This document shows positions 5,593-9,228 of a DNA stretch of 9,228 nt, piece after piece. The notes below the pieces were generated by a model. It made no database searches. It saw nothing but the letters and a program-made list of their open reading frames with translations, and was not told the DNA's origin. Each line of letters starts with the position of its first letter. Position 1 is the first letter of the stretch. A program made the translations under genes and the position numbers. Source of the DNA: Dehalococcoidales bacterium (GTDB lineage: Bacteria > Chloroflexota > Dehalococcoidia > Dehalococcoidales > RBG-16-60-22); assembly GCA_030639445.1 (NCBI GenBank), contig DAOWCR010000039.1, positions 1 to 9,228 of the forward strand, given 5' to 3'.

Positions 5593-6834
5593 ATGGCCGG
5601 TCGATTTGAGAAATTCTCAGAGCGGGCGCGCCGGGTGCTAACCACTGCCCAGGAGGAAGCCCGGCAGCTTAACCACAGCTATATTGGCACGGAACATATC
5701 CTGCTCGGCCTGGCGCGTGAAGAAGAGGGAGTGGCCGCCAAGGTGCTTTCCAACCTGGGTGCCAGCCTGAGCAAGGTGCGTTCGGCGGTGGAATTTATCA
5801 GCGGACGCAGCGAGAAACCCAGCACCGGTGAGACCGGACTTACTCCCCGGGCCAAGAGGGTGATTGAACTGGCCATAGATGAAGCACGCCAGCTTGGCCA
5901 TAGCTACATTGGCACCGAACATCTCCTGCTGGGGCTGTTACGCGAGGGAGAGGGAGTGGCCGCGGGCGTTTTGGACAGTCTGGGCGTTACCCTGGAACGG
6001 GCGCGCGCCGAGACGACCCATGTTCTCAGCCAGGGCGTGCCCCGGTCAAGACTGGCCCGCAGCACCAGCCGTACCCCGTCTCTGGACCAGCTGGGCGTTG
6101 ACCTGACGGCGGCCGCCCGGGCGGGTAAACTGGACCCGGTTATCGGACGGGTCAAAGAGATTGAGCGGGTAATCCAGATACTCAGCCGCCGCACCAAGAA
6201 CAACCCGGCCCTCATCGGTGAACCGGGTGTGGGCAAGACCGCTATCGTGGAAGGCCTGGCGCACCGCATCGTCGCCAATGACGTGCCGGCGACGCTGGAA
6301 GAAAAACGGCTGATTGCGCTGGACATGGGTTCACTGGTCGCCGGGACAAAGTACCGGGGAGAGTTTGAAGAGCGGGTCAAAAAGGTCATTGAAGAGATAA
6401 AGGTAGCGGGAAACTGCGTGCTTTTTATCGATGAGTTCCACACCATGGTCGGGGCCGGCGCGGCCGAGGGAGCCGTTGACGCGGCCAATATCCTCAAACC
6501 GTCACTATCACGAGGGGAACTGCAGTGTATCGGCGCCACCACCCTTGATGATTACCGTAAATACGTGGAGCGGGATGCCGCCCTGGAGCGGCGTTTCCAG
6601 CCGGTCCTGGTGGAGGAGCCCTCCGTAGATGAAACGCTGGACATCCTGAAAGGGATTAGAGAGCGCTATGAAGAACACCACCAGCTCACCATAAGCGATG
6701 AGGCCTTAAACTCGGCGACCACGCTAGCCGCCCGGTATATCCCCGACCGCTTTCTACCCGATAAAGCGATTGACCTGGTGGATGAGGCCTCGTCCCGGGT
6801 CAGAATTAAATACCAGACCATGCCCATCACTTGA
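5593..6834 (+). CDS. clpC: ClpC ATPase, N-terminal part (N domain and first AAA+ domain), ends at an in-frame TGA
   Basis: ClpC is the Hsp100 unfoldase that feeds substrates to ClpP protease. This 413-residue part holds the two Clp_N repeats (ARRVLTTAQEEARQLNHSYI near residues 12-31 and AKRVIELAIDEARQLGHSYI near 87-106) and a complete first ATPase domain. That domain shows Walker A GEPGVGKT at 209-216, pore loop KYRGEFEE from 253, Walker B LFIDEFH at 277-283, sensor 1 IGATT and arginine finger region LERRF at 331-335. The chain stops at TGA (6832-6834) just after SSRVRIKYQTMPIT, where the normal protein runs on into the coiled-coil middle domain. The remainder follows in the same frame from 6835. 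The start ATG has GGGAG a few bases upstream. Without read-through this product lacks the middle and second ATPase domains and should not form a working ClpCP. Confidence 0.9.
   Translation: MAGRFEKFSERARRVLTTAQEEARQLNHSYIGTEHILLGLAREEEGVAAKVLSNLGASLSKVRSAVEFISGRSEKPSTGETGLTPRAKRVIELAIDEARQLGHSYIGTEHLLLGLLREGEGVAAGVLDSLGVTLERARAETTHVLSQGVPRSRLARSTSRTPSLDQLGVDLTAAARAGKLDPVIGRVKEIERVIQILSRRTKNNPALIGEPGVGKTAIVEGLAHRIVANDVPATLEEKRLIALDMGSLVAGTKYRGEFEERVKKVIEEIKVAGNCVLFIDEFHTMVGAGAAEGAVDAANILKPSLSRGELQCIGATTLDDYRKYVERDAALERRFQPVLVEEPSVDETLDILKGIRERYEEHHQLTISDEALNSATTLAARYIPDRFLPDKAIDLVDEASSRVRIKYQTMPIT
6832..6834 (+). other. In-frame TGA interrupting clpC
   Basis: Codon 414 of the clpC frame is TGA (context ATC ACT TGA AAA GAA). 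The same frame continues without another stop to 8292, with ClpC-like sequence resuming immediately (KEAKQRVDVVRKEKDAAM). A single T-to-G change from TTA (Leu) would create it, as would a paired loss of a T and gain of an A from TTG AAA. The position is the junction of AAA+ domain 1 and the middle domain. Confidence 0.9.
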
Positions 6835-6852
6835 AAAGAAGCCAAGCAGCGC

Positions 6853-8292
<1,440 letters not shown>

Positions 8293-8328
8293 CCTATAAC
8301 GGCAGGCGGGCTGTTTTTCCGGTAAGAT

Positions 8329-8370
8329 AAGGGCGGGGGCGACTCGAAAAGATAGCCAGCCGCCCTTTTT
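8329..8370 (+). terminator. Rho-independent terminator candidate after clpC
   Basis: AAGGGCGG (8329-8336) pairs perfectly with CCGCCCTT (8360-8367), with further partial pairing inside the loop, and the stem runs into a T run (8366-8370). It lies about 40 bases after the clpC stop and separates it from the biotin carrier gene. Confidence 0.65.
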
Positions 8371-8424
8371 AGTTAACCAGAAGCGGTTTTACTAAATAAA
8401 CGAAGCAAAGAAAGGAATCCGAGA

Positions 8425-8646
8425 TTGGCGCAAGAGACTGTGGAAGTCCCCATAACCGGTAAGATTCTCAGTGTAAATGTGAAAGAAGGAGACGGAATTC
8501 AAGAAGGGGATATCATCTGCCTGCTGGAGTCCATGAAGATGGAGAACCCGATATTGTCCCCGGTCGCCGGTACCGTGGCCCAGATAGGGATTAAGGTCGA
8601 CCAGACGGTTAAACCGGGTGACGTAATCGCGGTTATCGAGTACTAA
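8425..8646 (+). CDS. Biotin carboxyl carrier protein, minimal single-domain form
   Basis: This 73-residue protein consists almost wholly of a biotinyl/lipoyl attachment domain. The site ESMKMENP places the biotinylated lysine at K38, and flanking strands (GKILSVNVKEGDGIQEGDII, SPVAGTVAQIGIKVDQTVKPGDVIAVIE) are typical. It would carry carboxybiotin from a carboxyltransferase to the membrane decarboxylase subunit encoded just downstream. The site has Ser where most carriers have Ala before Met. It lacks the Ala/Pro-rich linker seen in many decarboxylase carriers. The start is TTG at 8425 with AAAGGA at 8411-8416 and suitable spacing; no ATG lies in a usable place upstream. Acetyl-CoA carboxylase AccB is an alternative role, but its longer N-terminal region is missing and the neighbours favour the Na+-pumping decarboxylase. 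Confidence 0.9.
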   Translation: MAQETVEVPITGKILSVNVKEGDGIQEGDIICLLESMKMENPILSPVAGTVAQIGIKVDQTVKPGDVIAVIEY

Positions 8647-8751
8647 GCCCAACCGGTGACTTCGCTTCGGCGTCCGGGAAAGCGGGTTTTTCCTTCGTCC
8701 ATCAATAATTTCATTATCCCCCACCAGAGGGAGCCCAACTATGGGATAACT

Positions 8752-8766
8752 GGCCGGAATCCGGCC
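8752..8766. repeat. Short perfect hairpin before the OadG-like gene
   Basis: GGCCGG and CCGGCC flank AAT in the 139-base gap between the biotin carrier and the small membrane gene. With no T run after it on the plus strand, it is more likely an mRNA processing or stability element than a terminator, if functional at all. The rest of the gap shows no gene. Confidence 0.4.
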
Positions 8767-8785
8767 TGAAACACGCTGGGATAAT

Positions 8786-8938
8786 ATGGTACTTAATTCT
8801 TTAATATTCGCCTTAATCGCCTACGGTATCGCCATGGTCATTGCCTTATGCGTGGCCCTTATGATCAAGCTCCTCGCCATAATTGTCCAGAGGGGAGGCA
8901 AGCGTGCCGCAGCCAGCAGCGCCCCACCCGAGAGTTAG
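8786..8938 (+). CDS. Small single-helix membrane protein, OadG-like decarboxylase gamma subunit
   Basis: This 50-residue protein begins ATGGTACTTAATTC and reads MVLNSLIFALIAYGIAMVIA..., with one long hydrophobic helix (about residues 5-35), then a basic patch QRGGKRAAA and a short A/S/P-rich tail. Size, topology and position directly before an OadB-like gene match the gamma (OadG) or equivalent small subunit of Na+-translocating decarboxylases, which anchors and stabilises the complex. Such subunits diverge strongly, so the call rests mainly on context. The ribosome site is weak (TGGGA, about 5 bases upstream). OadB follows 15 bases later, so they should be cotranscribed. Confidence 0.7.
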   Translation: MVLNSLIFALIAYGIAMVIALCVALMIKLLAIIVQRGGKRAAASSAPPES

Positions 8939-8953
8939 AGGTGGCCAGAACCA

Positions 8954-9228
8954 ATGCTGATACTGGAACTCTTCCAGGGTATCTACACGTTTTTTCTCAC
9001 CGAGCCTGAGATTGCCTTCGGCCGACTATTCCTGATTGCCCTGGGGTTTCTCTTCGTCTTCCTCTCCTACAAGAGAATCCTGGAGCCGCTGGTAATGCTC
9101 CCCCTGGGGATAGGCATGCTGGCAGTGAATGCCGGCCTTATGGTAATGGAAGCGAGCACCGGGCAACTGGGCAACCTCTTCATCAATCCCATGGCCGGCA
9201 ACGTGGAAGAGGTAATGTACTACCTGCA
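8954..9228 (+). CDS. Na+-translocating decarboxylase beta subunit, OadB/GcdB/MmdB-like (partial, cut by window end)
   Basis: The first 91 residues of an integral membrane protein are present. They read MLILELFQGIYTFFLTEPEIAFGRLFLI, then a hydrophobic helix, YKRILEPLVMLPLGIGMLAVNAG and NLFINPMAGNVEEVMYYLQ. These are characteristic of the N-terminus of the OadB/MmdB/GcdB family, the subunit that decarboxylates carboxybiotin and pumps Na+ outward. GAGGTGG at 8938-8944 precedes the ATG with about 9-10 bases. The specific substrate (oxaloacetate, methylmalonyl-CoA or glutaconyl-CoA) is set by the carboxyltransferase subunit, which is outside the window. Confidence 0.9.
   Translation, partial: MLILELFQGIYTFFLTEPEIAFGRLFLIALGFLFVFLSYKRILEPLVMLPLGIGMLAVNAGLMVMEASTGQLGNLFINPMAGNVEEVMYYL

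Noticed and set aside
6832..6834. TGA in clpC read as selenocysteine or as a reassigned sense codon
   Set aside because: The DUF47 gene ends in TGA at the family's expected length, overlapping the next start, so TGA is a stop in this genome. ClpC has no known selenocysteine, and I see no convincing bacterial SECIS hairpin just after the codon, though no folding was run.

Overview
The window looks like a chromosomal piece from a Chloroflexota bacterium, most plausibly Dehalococcoidia-like. This assignment is an inference from the style of the encoded proteins, a 5S rRNA gene standing apart from 16S and 23S, a remA-gmk pair, and long C/G-rich palindromic intergenic repeats. No taxonomic search could be run. 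Coding regions are GC-rich with dense housekeeping genes; the spacers at 1-300 and 1657-2490 are AT/GC-patchy and full of repeats.

Layout. 1-300: repeat-bearing spacer. 301-1656 (+): rarA, a replication-fork AAA+ ATPase. 1657-2490: an ~830-base island without a supportable gene, built from tandem and inverted repeats and terminator-like hairpins, ending in a good promoter with an inverted repeat at the expected transcription start. 2543-4184 (+): a two-gene phosphate uptake operon, a DUF47/PhoU-like accessory protein overlapping a PiT-family permease. 4181-5097 (-): remA-gmk, whose last stop codon overlaps the PiT stop on the other strand. 5107-5592: divergent control region with a solitary 5S rRNA gene (about 5393-5517). 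5593-8292 (+): clpC, the Hsp100 unfoldase. 8425 to the window end (+): a biotin carrier protein, a one-helix OadG-like subunit and the start of an OadB-like sodium pump subunit. These form part of a membrane biotin-dependent Na+-translocating decarboxylase.

The most notable locus is clpC. It is interrupted by a single in-frame TGA at 6832-6834, exactly at the junction between the first ATPase domain and the middle domain, while both halves remain well conserved and in the same frame. Near its 3' end it also carries an AT-rich stretch (about 7990-8193) encoding some 68 residues that interrupt the usual ClpC C-terminal strand. This stretch resembles the C-terminal domain of ABC-2-type transporter ATPases. 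Either feature could reflect decay, chimerism, assembly error or a real novel ClpC architecture.

The genes mostly act independently: fork maintenance (RarA), phosphate import (DUF47-PiT), nucleotide metabolism and a DNA-binding regulator (Gmk, RemA), protein quality control (ClpC) and sodium-coupled energy conservation (the decarboxylase subunits).
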